DNA from: Pseudoxanthomonas koreensis_A
GTDB taxonomy: Bacteria > Pseudomonadota > Gammaproteobacteria > Xanthomonadales > Xanthomonadaceae
Direction: 5' to 3'
Length of the DNA stretch: 64,000 nt
Assembly: GCF_041890415.1 (NCBI RefSeq)
Contig: NZ_CP169056.1
Span: 2,542,001-2,606,000, forward strand
Both the position numbers and the translations under genes were made by a program. Under the pieces are notes generated by a model. The model was not told the DNA's origin, did no database searches, and saw only the letters and a list, made by a program, of their open reading frames with translations. Of this stretch, positions 35,741-44,861 are shown in pieces. Each line of letters begins with the position of its first letter. Position 1 is the stretch's first letter.

Positions 35741-36861
35741 GCCGGCGGGATCCCGCGCCCGGCGATGGCCTCTGACAGCTGGAACACGGCCATCGCGTAC
35801 ATCTTGGAGATGTTGTAACGGGTGATCGCGTAGTAGTTGCGGAAGCCCAGCCAGTACTGCGGCCCGGCGCTGCCGGCCAGCGAGACCGGAGTGGCGGTGG
35901 CACCGGCGGGCACCGGCACGTCCGCGCTGTAACCGCGCCCGGCCAGATCGGCCTGGGTGTGCACCGGAGCCCAGTCGACGGGATCGAACGGCGCGTGCCC
36001 GGCGGCCAGGGTGGCCGGCACCGCGACCAGGCCACCGCGCTCCCAGCCACCCTTCTTCACGAAGTAATTGGCGATCGAGGCGAACACGTCATCGAGGCTG
36101 CCGAACAGGTCGCGGCGGCCGTCACCATCGCCATCCACGGCAAAATCGCGGTAGCTGGACGGCATGAACTGGCCCATGCCCATCGCGCCGGCATAGCTGC
36201 CCTTGAGCGTGGTGATGTCCAGGTGTTCCTCGCGCGAGAGGGCAAACAGCTGCGCCAGTTCGTCGCGGAAGAACAGCTCGCGGCGCACTTCGCGTTCGAG
36301 CTTGGCCGGGTCGCCGCTGCGCGGGTAGCGGAAGGCCAGGGTGTAGAGCGCGTCCAGTACCGAGTAGCGGCCGGTGTTGCCGCCGTAGCTGGTTTCCACC
36401 CCGATGATGGCCACGATCAGTTCGGCCGGCACGCCGGTGTCGGCCTGGACCTTGTCCAGCGCGACGCGGTGCCTGGCCAGGAACGCGCGGCCACCGTCGA
36501 TGCGGGCCTGGCTGATGAACAGGGGCCGGTATTCGGACCACGACTTGACCCGCTCGGCCGGGCGCGCCATCGCGTTGACCACGCTGTCCAGGAATTTCGC
36601 GCGGCCCAGGGCCGCCTCGATGTCCGCCGCGGGAATGGCGTAGCGCGCGCTGGTATCGCGCACGAAGTTGGCGCGTGCCACCTCGAACGGCACCGGGGTC
36701 AGGTCCAGTGGCGGTGCCGGCGGTGCCTCGGGCACGGCCTCGGCGGGCGCGGCGGCCTGTGCTGCGGGAGGAACGGGCGGCCCCTCGGGCGCCACCGCTT
36801 CCTTCGGGACGCAGCCCAGGAGGCCGAAAACAAGCAGGCTGGAGAACACGGGTCTGATCAT
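35737..36861 (-). CDS. mltB: Lytic murein transglycosylase B
   Basis: Lipoprotein glycan-strand cutter of 374 residues. It has the lipobox LLGC (residues 11-14 region), a Pro/Ala linker, and an SLT_2 domain with the catalytic Glu in IIGVETSYGGNTG, plus GAMGMGQFMPSSYRDFAVD and DLFGSLDDVFASIANYF. The ATG at 36861 is chosen over an upstream extension. It overlaps rlpA by four bases and lies 70 bases after rodA. Confidence 0.94.
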   Translation of the reverse strand: MIRPVFSSLLVFGLLGCVPKEAVAPEGPPVPPAAQAAAPAEAVPEAPPAPPLDLTPVPFEVARANFVRDTSARYAIPAADIEAALGRAKFLDSVVNAMARPAERVKSWSEYRPLFISQARIDGGRAFLARHRVALDKVQADTGVPAELIVAIIGVETSYGGNTGRYSVLDALYTLAFRYPRSGDPAKLEREVRRELFFRDELAQLFALSREEHLDITTLKGSYAGAMGMGQFMPSSYRDFAVDGDGDGRRDLFGSLDDVFASIANYFVKKGGWERGGLVAVPATLAAGHAPFDPVDWAPVHTQADLAGRGYSADVPVPAGATATPVSLAGSAGPQYWLGFRNYYAITRYNISKMYAMAVFQLSEAIAGRGIPPA

Positions 36862-36931
36862 CGAACGCAGGTTAGCATCGCGCGCCAACCCGCGGAACCG
36901 CCGGGGGTTTTGGCTTCTTCACGCGCGCACT

Positions 36932-38053
36932 TCAGCGGTATCCGTGTACCGGCCGGTGGCTGCGCACCGCCATCACCAGGCCCAGCCCGGCCAGCAGCGA
37001 TACCGCCGAGGTGCCGCCGTAGCTGAGCAGCGGCATCGGCACGCCCACCACCGGCAGCACCCCGGACACCATGCCGCCGTTGACCAGGACATAGACGAAG
37101 AACGCCAGCCCCAGCGAGCCGGCCAGCAGCCGCGAATAGCCGTCGCGCGCATCCACCGCGATCCACAGGCAGCGCCCGACCACGAACAGGTACAGCATCA
37201 GCACGGTGGCCACGCCGACCCAGCCGAACTCCTCGCTCAGCACCGCGAACACGAAGTCGGTGGTCTGCTCGGGAATGAAGTTCAGGTGCGACTGGCTGCC
37301 CTCGCCCCAGCCCTTGCCTGTAAGCCCGCCGGAACCGATCGCGATCTTGGACTGGATGATGTTCCAGCCATCGCCCAGTGGATCGCTCTCCGGATCCAGG
37401 AAGGTCATCACCCGCGCCTTCTGGTACGGGCGCAGCAGCCAGATCCACGCCACCGGGGCGGCCGCGGCAACCCCGCCCAGGGCCACGCCCACCCACCACC
37501 ACGGCAGGCCCGACAGCAGCAGTGCGAACACGCCGCTGGCGGCGATCAGCATGGCCGTGCCGAAATCCGGTTGCAGCAGCACCAGCGCGGTGGGCACGCC
37601 GATCAGGACGGCGGTGACCAGCACGGTGCCGGGCTGCGGCGGCAGCGGGCGATGGTTGAGATACCAGGCCACCATCATCGGCAGGGCGATCTTCAGCAAC
37701 TCCGAGGGCTGCAGGAAGAACACCCCAAGGTCCAGCCAGTGCCGGCCGTGCTTGCCGGTGCCCACCAGCAGCACCGCCACCAGCGGCAGCAGGACCAGCA
37801 GGTACACGCCCGGCGACCAGGCCCGCAGGCGGATCACCGACACCCGCGACAGCGCCCACATCGCCGCCAGGCCCACGGCAAAGCGCGCGCCCTGGGCCTT
37901 GAGCAGGGCCGGCCCGCCGCTTGCGCCGCCGGCGCTGTACAGCACCGCCAGGCCGAACCCCATCAGCGCGGCCACGGCCAGGCACAGCGGCCAGTCCAGG
38001 GTGCGGGTTGCACGCCGGGCCAGGTCCAGCAGCCAGTACAGGAAATCCTTCAT
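36932..38053 (-). CDS. rodA: Rod shape-determining glycosyltransferase RodA (MrdB)
   Basis: SEDS-family peptidoglycan polymerase of the elongasome; 373 residues with about ten membrane helices. It has LYSAGGASGGPALLKAQ, VFFLQPSELLKIALPM, LVLLQPDFGTAMLI, QSKIAIGSGGLTGKGWGEGSQ and the SEDS loop FIPEQTTDFVFAVLSEEFGW with the catalytic-type Asp. It begins inside the mrdA stop (ATGA overlap), so the polymerase and its transpeptidase are made together. Confidence 0.96.
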   Translation of the reverse strand: MKDFLYWLLDLARRATRTLDWPLCLAVAALMGFGLAVLYSAGGASGGPALLKAQGARFAVGLAAMWALSRVSVIRLRAWSPGVYLLVLLPLVAVLLVGTGKHGRHWLDLGVFFLQPSELLKIALPMMVAWYLNHRPLPPQPGTVLVTAVLIGVPTALVLLQPDFGTAMLIAASGVFALLLSGLPWWWVGVALGGVAAAAPVAWIWLLRPYQKARVMTFLDPESDPLGDGWNIIQSKIAIGSGGLTGKGWGEGSQSHLNFIPEQTTDFVFAVLSEEFGWVGVATVLMLYLFVVGRCLWIAVDARDGYSRLLAGSLGLAFFVYVLVNGGMVSGVLPVVGVPMPLLSYGGTSAVSLLAGLGLVMAVRSHRPVHGYR

Positions 38054-40017
38054 CGCCGGCTTTCCCCCGCCACAGCCGGTGCGGGCGCGGTGCCCTGCGC
38101 CGGTGCCGGCGCCCTGCAGTTCGTGGGATCGGGCGCGCAGTCCGGTACTGGAGCGTCGATCGATTCGAGCCCTTCGGGCAGCTTGCCCAGCAGCCAGGCA
38201 TCGAAGATCGCGCGCGCGATCGGGGCCGCGGTGCTGCCGCCGTAGCCACCACCTTCCACCGCCACCGCCACCGCGATCTGCGGATCCTCGGCCGGCGCGT
38301 AGCCGATGAACAGCGCGCGGTGGCGCAGGTGCAGCGGCAGGCTGCGCGGATTGACCGCGGCGGTGCCGCGGCGGCTGACCACCTGCGCGGTGCCGGTCTT
38401 GCCGGCCATGCGGTAGGGCGCACCGACGCTCATCGCGCGCGCGGTGCCGCCCGGGCCATGCACGGTCATCTCCATGCCCTCGCGCACGACCTGCAGGTTG
38501 TCCGGGCGCTCGCTGATCAGTTCCGGATCGGGTTGCGGCAGCGGGATCCACGGCGCGTCGAAGCGGTCGCGTCGGGCCTGCACCAGGTGCGGCCGGTGCA
38601 GGCGCCCGTCATCGGCCAGCGCACCGGTGGCGCGCACCAGTTGCAGCGGCGTGACCTTCCAGTCGCCCTGGCCGATGCTGATGTTGACCGTATCGCCGGG
38701 GTACCAGCGCTCGTTGCGCTGCTTCAGCTTCCACTCCGGGCTGGGCAGGATCCCGCCGATCTCGCCGGCCAGGTCGATGCCGCTGGGCCGGCCGAAGCCA
38801 TAGCGGCCCAGGTAGGCATCGATGCGGGTGATGCCCATGTCCAGGGCCAGTTGGTAGTAATAGGTGTTGACCGAATCGGCGATCGACCTGCGCGCATCGG
38901 TCCAGCCATGCCCGCCGCGGTGCGAGTCGCCCCAGCCGCGGCTGTTGCCGGGCAGGTAGAACATGCCGGTGGACAGGGTGCGGTCCTCCGGCTTGCGCAC
39001 CCCGCTGTCCAGGCCGGCCAGGGCCAGGAACGGCTTGAGCGTGGAGCCCGGCGCCACGCCGCCCAGCACGGCGCGGTTAAACTGCGGGCGCGACGGGCTG
39101 TCCATCAGCGCCCGATAGTCGGCGTGGGAGATGCCGTTGACGAACAGGTTGGCGTCATACGAAGGCAGGCTGACCATGGCCAGGATCTCGCCGGTGCGCG
39201 GATCCATCGCCACCGCGGTGCCTTCCAGCTCGCCGAATGCGGCCACCGTGGCAGCCTGCAGTTGCGCGTCGATGGACAGGTGCAGGTCCGAACCGGGCAC
39301 CGCCGGCACCCGCCCCAGGGTACGCAGGGCGCGGCCCTGCACATTGGTCTCCACCCGCTCGTAGCCGACCTTGCCGCGCAGCAGTTCCTCATAGGCGCGC
39401 TCCACCCCGGTCTTGCCGATGTGGGTGAGCGCATTGCCGCCCTGGCCAAGCTGCTCCAGGTCCTGCTCGTCGATCCGGCCGACATAGCCGATCACATGCG
39501 TAAACAGGTCGCCATGCGGATAGTGCCGGGTCAGGTAGGGCTCCATCTCCACCCCGGGGAAGCGCCAGCGGTTGACCGCGAAGGCGGCCATCTCCTCGTC
39601 GCTCAGGCGCATCTTCAAGGTGATCGGGTGGAAGCCACGGGCGCCGGCGCGCTGCTTGCGGAAATGCTCGATCTCGTCCTCGCCCAGCGGGATCAGTGCG
39701 CCCAGTTCCTCCAGCAGCCGGTCCAGGTCACCGGCCTTGTCCGGGGTCACTTCCAGGCGGAAGGCGGGCAGGTTCTCGGCCAGCAGCCGGCCGTGGCGGT
39801 CGTAGATCATGCCGCGCGCCGGCACCACCGGGCGCGGGCGGATGCGGTTGGCTTCCGACTGGGTGGCGTAGTCGGCGTGTTCGAGCACCTGCAGCTTGAA
39901 ATACCACGCCGCCAGGCCGACCAGTGACAGCAGCACCACGGCAAAGCCCAACGCGGCGCGGCGGCGGAACTGTTCGGCCTCGGCGTGCGGATTCTTGATC
40001 GGGCGGCGGGCAGGCAT
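38050..40017 (-). CDS. mrdA: Penicillin-binding protein 2 (MrdA)
   Basis: Transpeptidase partner of RodA for lateral-wall growth. 655 residues. It has one N-terminal membrane anchor (LGFAVVLLSLVGLAAWYF), a PBP dimerisation region, and the catalytic motifs GSTLKPFLALAGL (SxxK), DSVNTYYYQ (SxN) and AGKTGTAQV (KTG). The C-terminus is a short Pro/Ala tail. It starts 13 bases after the mreD stop region and is in the same operon. Confidence 0.96.
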   Translation of the reverse strand: MPARRPIKNPHAEAEQFRRRAALGFAVVLLSLVGLAAWYFKLQVLEHADYATQSEANRIRPRPVVPARGMIYDRHGRLLAENLPAFRLEVTPDKAGDLDRLLEELGALIPLGEDEIEHFRKQRAGARGFHPITLKMRLSDEEMAAFAVNRWRFPGVEMEPYLTRHYPHGDLFTHVIGYVGRIDEQDLEQLGQGGNALTHIGKTGVERAYEELLRGKVGYERVETNVQGRALRTLGRVPAVPGSDLHLSIDAQLQAATVAAFGELEGTAVAMDPRTGEILAMVSLPSYDANLFVNGISHADYRALMDSPSRPQFNRAVLGGVAPGSTLKPFLALAGLDSGVRKPEDRTLSTGMFYLPGNSRGWGDSHRGGHGWTDARRSIADSVNTYYYQLALDMGITRIDAYLGRYGFGRPSGIDLAGEIGGILPSPEWKLKQRNERWYPGDTVNISIGQGDWKVTPLQLVRATGALADDGRLHRPHLVQARRDRFDAPWIPLPQPDPELISERPDNLQVVREGMEMTVHGPGGTARAMSVGAPYRMAGKTGTAQVVSRRGTAAVNPRSLPLHLRHRALFIGYAPAEDPQIAVAVAVEGGGYGGSTAAPIARAIFDAWLLGKLPEGLESIDAPVPDCAPDPTNCRAPAPAQGTAPAPAVAGESRR

Positions 40018-40030
40018 GGCGTCAGTCGCG

Positions 40031-40513
40031 TCAGTCGCGCCGGCCCAGTCGCAGCGCGTCGAGCATCAGGAACAACGGCGGCCACAGCAACAGCCCCAGC
40101 AATGGCGCCCACCAGTAATCCCACGGCAGCACCGGCTCGCCCACGCCCAGGTGGATGGCGGCATCGACGATGCGGTCGTTGACCAGCAATGCGCCGATTG
40201 CCAGCGCCTGCTGCGACAGCGGGAAGAAGCGCAGGCGCGCGCGGAAGCGCTGCAGGATGAAGGCCATGATCACCAGGCGCGCGGCCTGCTCGCCGAGCAG
40301 GCCACCGTAGGCCAGGTCGGCCACCACCCCGCAGGCAAACGCCAGCCCCAGCCCGGCGCGCGTAGGCGCCTCGATCACCCAGTAGGCCAGCACCAGCGCC
40401 AGCCAGTACGGGCGCAATGGCTGCAGCGCCTCGTGCAGTGGCACCAGGCCCAGCAGCAGGGCCAGGAACAGGCTGATCGGCAACAGCCAGGTGGTGGCAC
40501 GCAACCGGCTCAT
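40031..40513 (-). CDS. mreD: Rod shape-determining protein MreD
   Basis: 160-residue inner-membrane protein with about five helices, working with MreC and RodA/PBP2. Features are LLGLVPLHEALQPLRPYW, GLAFACGVVADLAYGGLLGEQA and a C-terminal WAPLLGLLLWPPLFLMLDALR. It overlaps the mreC stop by four bases (ATGA). Confidence 0.92.
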   Translation of the reverse strand: MSRLRATTWLLPISLFLALLLGLVPLHEALQPLRPYWLALVLAYWVIEAPTRAGLGLAFACGVVADLAYGGLLGEQAARLVIMAFILQRFRARLRFFPLSQQALAIGALLVNDRIVDAAIHLGVGEPVLPWDYWWAPLLGLLLWPPLFLMLDALRLGRRD

Positions 40514-41454
40514 GGTGCCGGCTCCGCTGCGGCCGCTGCCGGCTTGCCTGCTGGAGATGGCGGTGTGACCGGCGCGGCCGGCCCCGACTCGCCGGGCGCC
40601 GTTGCCGGCCTGGGTGACGGTGGCGACGGGCGCAGCAGCAGCACGTCGCGGCCGCGGTCCAGTTGCGCGGCCGGGGTCAGTTCGCCGATCAGGAACGCCT
40701 GGCCGTCGTCCGGGTGCAGGCCGGCGATGCGCGCCACCGGAAACCCGGGCGGGAAGCGGCCGCCCAGGCCGGAGGTGACCAGGTCGTCACCGACCCGCAC
40801 GTCCTGGCTCAGCGGCACGTCGCGCAGTTCCAGGCGGTCGCCGCGGCCGTACACGATCAGGCGCACGCCGTTGCGCGCCACCATCACCGGCACGGCGTGG
40901 TCGGGATCGGTGAGCAGCAGCACGGTGGCGGTGGACGGGGTGACCGCGATCACCTGGCCAAGCAGGCCGCCAGCATCGATCACCGCCTGCCCGCGGTGTA
41001 CGCCCTGGCGGCTGCCGGTGGCCAGGACCAGGCGCTGCCGCGACGGCGCCAGGTCGATGTCCAGCACCGGCGCCAGTTGCACGTCCAGGTCGGTGCGCTC
41101 GGCCACGCCCAGCAGTTCGCGCAGTTGCGCGTTGTCCACCGCGGCATTGCGCAGCCGGGTCAGGCGCGCGTCGGCCACCAGCAATGCGTTGCGCAGGCGG
41201 CGGTTGTCCTCCTGCAATGCGCTGCGCGCGGCCAGGCCGTCCTTGAGCGCGGTGCCCATGCGCCCGGGCAGGCCCGCCAGCATCCACACCGGCTGCACCA
41301 GCACCGTGGCCTGGGCGCGTACCCGCTCCAGCCAGCCGCCGCGGTGGTCCAGGACCAGCAGCACCACCGCCAGCGCCAGGTAGGCCAGCAGCCGCAGGGT
41401 GCCGGAGATTTCACCGGGGCGCGCGGCGTGAGGAAAACCGGCGTAGGACGACAT
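40510..41454 (-). CDS. mreC: Rod shape-determining protein MreC
   Basis: 314 residues. A single membrane helix (LRLLAYLALAVVLLVLDH) is followed by a coiled coil (ALQEDNRRLRNALL) and the periplasmic beta-domain with VLATGSRQGVHRGQAVIDAGGLLGQV and GDDLVTSGLGGRFPPGFPVARI. The last 50 residues are a Pro/Ala-rich tail. The ATG at 41454 fits; the extended frame to 41526 crosses a stem-loop. It scaffolds PBP2 activation in the periplasm. Confidence 0.95.
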   Translation of the reverse strand: MSSYAGFPHAARPGEISGTLRLLAYLALAVVLLVLDHRGGWLERVRAQATVLVQPVWMLAGLPGRMGTALKDGLAARSALQEDNRRLRNALLVADARLTRLRNAAVDNAQLRELLGVAERTDLDVQLAPVLDIDLAPSRQRLVLATGSRQGVHRGQAVIDAGGLLGQVIAVTPSTATVLLLTDPDHAVPVMVARNGVRLIVYGRGDRLELRDVPLSQDVRVGDDLVTSGLGGRFPPGFPVARIAGLHPDDGQAFLIGELTPAAQLDRGRDVLLLRPSPPSPRPATAPGESGPAAPVTPPSPAGKPAAAAAEPAP

Positions 41455-41479
41455 GCGTGGTGATCGGCTTGTGGTTCGT

Positions 41480-41559
41480 GACGGGTGATGGGTCGGAACG
41501 ATCCGGGCCGCCCCCCCGTGCGGCAAGGATCGCGGCCCGGCGGTGGCCGATCACCCGTC
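41480..41559 (-). other. Nested inverted repeats between mreB and mreC
   Basis: In the 151-base gap GACGGGTGAT (41480-41489) pairs with ATCACCCGTC (41550-41559), and inside it CCGGGCCGC (41503-41511) pairs with GCGGCCCGG (41532-41540), both perfect. A transcript from mreB would fold here before reaching mreC. There is no T-run, so it may be an attenuator or a processing/stability element that sets MreB above MreC levels. Confidence 0.5.
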
Positions 41560-41605
41560 CCGAAGGTGTCGGCACAGCCGGAAGCGGGTCGTCCCGAGCA
41601 TGGCC

Positions 41606-42652
<1,047 letters not shown>

Positions 42653-42941
42653 CGTGGAAGGCGGTCCTGGGGGAACGGAAGTGCGGGGAGGCGGAGCGAC
42701 CGCCCGACGAGGCTTGCAAGGTGGCCGGAGGAAGCGGAAATCCCGGCGTAAACAGACCGGTTAGCCTAGCAATGGGGAGTGGCGTGGGCAAGGAACAATC
42801 CCCGCCATGGCGGGCATTTGCGTGCGTGTGCCGGCGCGGCCGGGCTGGCCGCACCCGGATGCAGCCGTTACCCTTGCGCCGCGGCACCGCCCGCCCCGCC
42901 GACGACCATCGCCCGCCCCGGGCCTGCCGAGCAGCCAGCCG

Positions 42942-43877
42942 ATGTCCACCCTGATCTGTGGTTCCCTCGCCTACGACACCATCATGGTGTTTCCGGACCA
43001 GTTCAAGAACCACATCCTGCCGGACAAGGTCCACATCCTGAACGTGTCGTTCCTGGTGCCGCGGATGCGCCGCGAATTCGGCGGCTGTGCCGGCAACATC
43101 GCCTACAACCTGCACCTGCTGGGTGGCGCGCCGATCCCGATGGGCACGGTGGGCGGCGATTTCGGCCCCTACCGCGAGCACTTCCAGGCCCTGGGCATCG
43201 AGCTGTCGCGGATCAAGGTGATCGAGGACCTGTTCACCCCGCAGGCGTTCATCACCACCGACCACGACAACAACCAGATCACCGCCTTCCACCCCGGGGC
43301 GATGATGCGCAGCCACGAGAACCACGTGCGCGACGTGCCCGGGGTGAGCCTGGGCCTGGTCGGCCCGGACGGGCGCGATGGCATGATCCAGAACGCGGAC
43401 GAGTTCCAGGAGATGGGCGTGCCCTTCATCTTCGACCCGGGCCAGGCCATGCCGCTGTTCAACGGCCAGGAACTGCGCCGCTTCATCGAGCAGGCCCAGT
43501 ACGTGGTGGTCAACGACTACGAGTCCAACCTGCTGCAGGAACGCACCGGCTGGAGCGACCGCGACATCGTGGCCCGGGTGCAGGCCTACATCGTCACCCA
43601 GGGTCCGCGCGGCGCGCTGGTGCACACACCGGGAGAGACCCTGGAGGTGCCGCCGGCGCACGAACGCCGGGTGGTGGACCCCACCGGCTGCGGCGACGCC
43701 TTCCGCGCCGGCCTGATCTTCGGCATCCGCCGCGGCTGCGACTGGCTGACCATCGGCCGCATGGGCAACCTGATGGGTGCGCTGAAGGTCGAGCACCCGG
43801 GCACCCAGAACCAGCGCTTCGACTTCACCGAATTCAACGACCAGTTCAAGCAGCAGTTCGGCTACTCGCTGGACTGA
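42942..43877 (+). CDS. PfkB-family carbohydrate/adenosine kinase
   Basis: 311 residues with the ribokinase fold: N-terminal ICGSLAYDTIMVF, GGCAGNIAYNLHLLGG (signature 1), VNDYESNLL, and the catalytic signature DPTGCGDAFRAGLIFG with the base Asp. The pattern is close to proteins annotated as adenosine kinase in Xanthomonadaceae. The substrate needs testing. The ATG at 42942 begins the fold directly. It is divergent from mreB, and followed by short tandem repeats and a REP pair. Confidence 0.88.
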   Translation: MSTLICGSLAYDTIMVFPDQFKNHILPDKVHILNVSFLVPRMRREFGGCAGNIAYNLHLLGGAPIPMGTVGGDFGPYREHFQALGIELSRIKVIEDLFTPQAFITTDHDNNQITAFHPGAMMRSHENHVRDVPGVSLGLVGPDGRDGMIQNADEFQEMGVPFIFDPGQAMPLFNGQELRRFIEQAQYVVVNDYESNLLQERTGWSDRDIVARVQAYIVTQGPRGALVHTPGETLEVPPAHERRVVDPTGCGDAFRAGLIFGIRRGCDWLTIGRMGNLMGALKVEHPGTQNQRFDFTEFNDQFKQQFGYSLD

Positions 43878-43895
43878 GCGCAGTCGCACCGGCTG

Positions 43896-44009
43896 CACAT
43901 GCGGGCCGTCATGCGGGCCGTCGTGCGGGGACGTTGCGCGGGACGTTGTGCGGGACGTTGTACGGGGCCGTCGTGCGCGGCCGTCATGCGGGACGTCATG
44001 CGGGGCCGT
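43896..44009 (+). repeat. CATGCGGGVCGT tandem array, about nine units
   Basis: Nine units of 12-13 bases, for example CATGCGGGCCGT twice at the start, then variants such as TGTGCGGGACGT. They run directly into a forward REP element. Related to the array at 17681-17818, with the same CATGCGGG core and the same REP neighbour. Confidence 0.88.
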
Positions 44010-44095
44010 TGTAGGAGCCGGTCTTGCCGGCGACCGCGGGGCCGGATCGCCCCCCCGCATCCTGCATACGGTCGCCGGCAAGACCGGCTCCTACA
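44010..44095. repeat. Inverted REP pair between kinase and lipoprotein genes
   Basis: A forward copy GTAGGAGCCGGTCTTGCCGG with CGACCGCGG lies at 44010-44039 and a reverse copy CGGTCGCCGGCAAGACCGGC with TCCTACA at 44070-44095, separated by about 30 bases. It lies between two convergent genes. Confidence 0.87.
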
Positions 44096-44126
44096 CATGC
44101 ATACGGGCGCAGTCCGGGTACCGTCC

Positions 44127-44861
44127 CTAGTCCCAGCCGGGCATCTGTTGCGGGTCCAGGCCGCCGACCTCGAAGGCCGCGCTGCGGGTGCCGCCGGCCT
44201 TCACCGGGAACTCGATCTGCAGCCGCTGCGCCTTGCGCACCTGCCGCCACAGGCCGCGGTAATCGTCGATGAACATCGCGATGGCCTCGTCGGTGTCCGG
44301 CCGCCACGCGGACATCGCCTTCGGCGCCGTGTCGTCGAACCGCACCTTGACCCGGCAGCCACCGTAGCAGGCGAAATCGCCGCCCTGCAGCACCAGGTAG
44401 GTGCTGCGCTTCCATTCGGGGTGGTCGCGGACCACCAGTTGCACCCTGGCCGGGGCACTGCCGCCGGTGTCGACGGTGTCCTGGCTGAGGATGGCCGCGG
44501 TGCGCTGTTCGCCGCCCCCGGCACTGGCCCGCGCGTAGGTCCACAGCGCTTCCAGGCGCCGCTGCTCGCGCGCAGCCTCCGCGCGGGCGGTCACGTCGGC
44601 CAGCGCCGGCTCCACCTGCGCGGCGGCCGGCGTGTCCGGATACTGGGCAAGCAGCGCGGCGCCGTGCACCCGGGCCAGTTCCCATTTGTGGGCCGCCACC
44701 GCCGCGTCGTATTCGCGCTGCAGTTGCGCGGCCGCCCGTTGCGTTTGCTGCGCCTCGGCCTGGGCACGGGCCTGGCGCTCGGCCTCGCGGTCGGTACAGG
44801 CAGCGGCGGCAAGCAACCCGGCGGCGGCCAGCAGGGCAGCAGCCAGGCGGGTCGGGCGCAT
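44127..44861 (-). CDS. Putative lipoprotein, 244 residues
   Basis: The N-terminus MRPTRLAAALLAAAGLLAAAAC ends in a lipobox with Cys. A charged helical stretch follows (TDREAERQARAQAEAQQTQR), likely coiled coil, then a compact beta-rich C-terminal domain with YLVLQGGDFACYGGCRVKVRFDD and IAMFIDDYRGLWRQV. No characterised family is recognised, but the domain looks like proteins that measure peptide or substrate binding in the envelope. The ATG overlaps the last base of the upstream aminopeptidase stop (TGATG), so the two are translationally coupled. Confidence 0.75.
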   Translation of the reverse strand: MRPTRLAAALLAAAGLLAAAACTDREAERQARAQAEAQQTQRAAAQLQREYDAAVAAHKWELARVHGAALLAQYPDTPAAAQVEPALADVTARAEAAREQRRLEALWTYARASAGGGEQRTAAILSQDTVDTGGSAPARVQLVVRDHPEWKRSTYLVLQGGDFACYGGCRVKVRFDDTAPKAMSAWRPDTDEAIAMFIDDYRGLWRQVRKAQRLQIEFPVKAGGTRSAAFEVGGLDPQQMPGWD

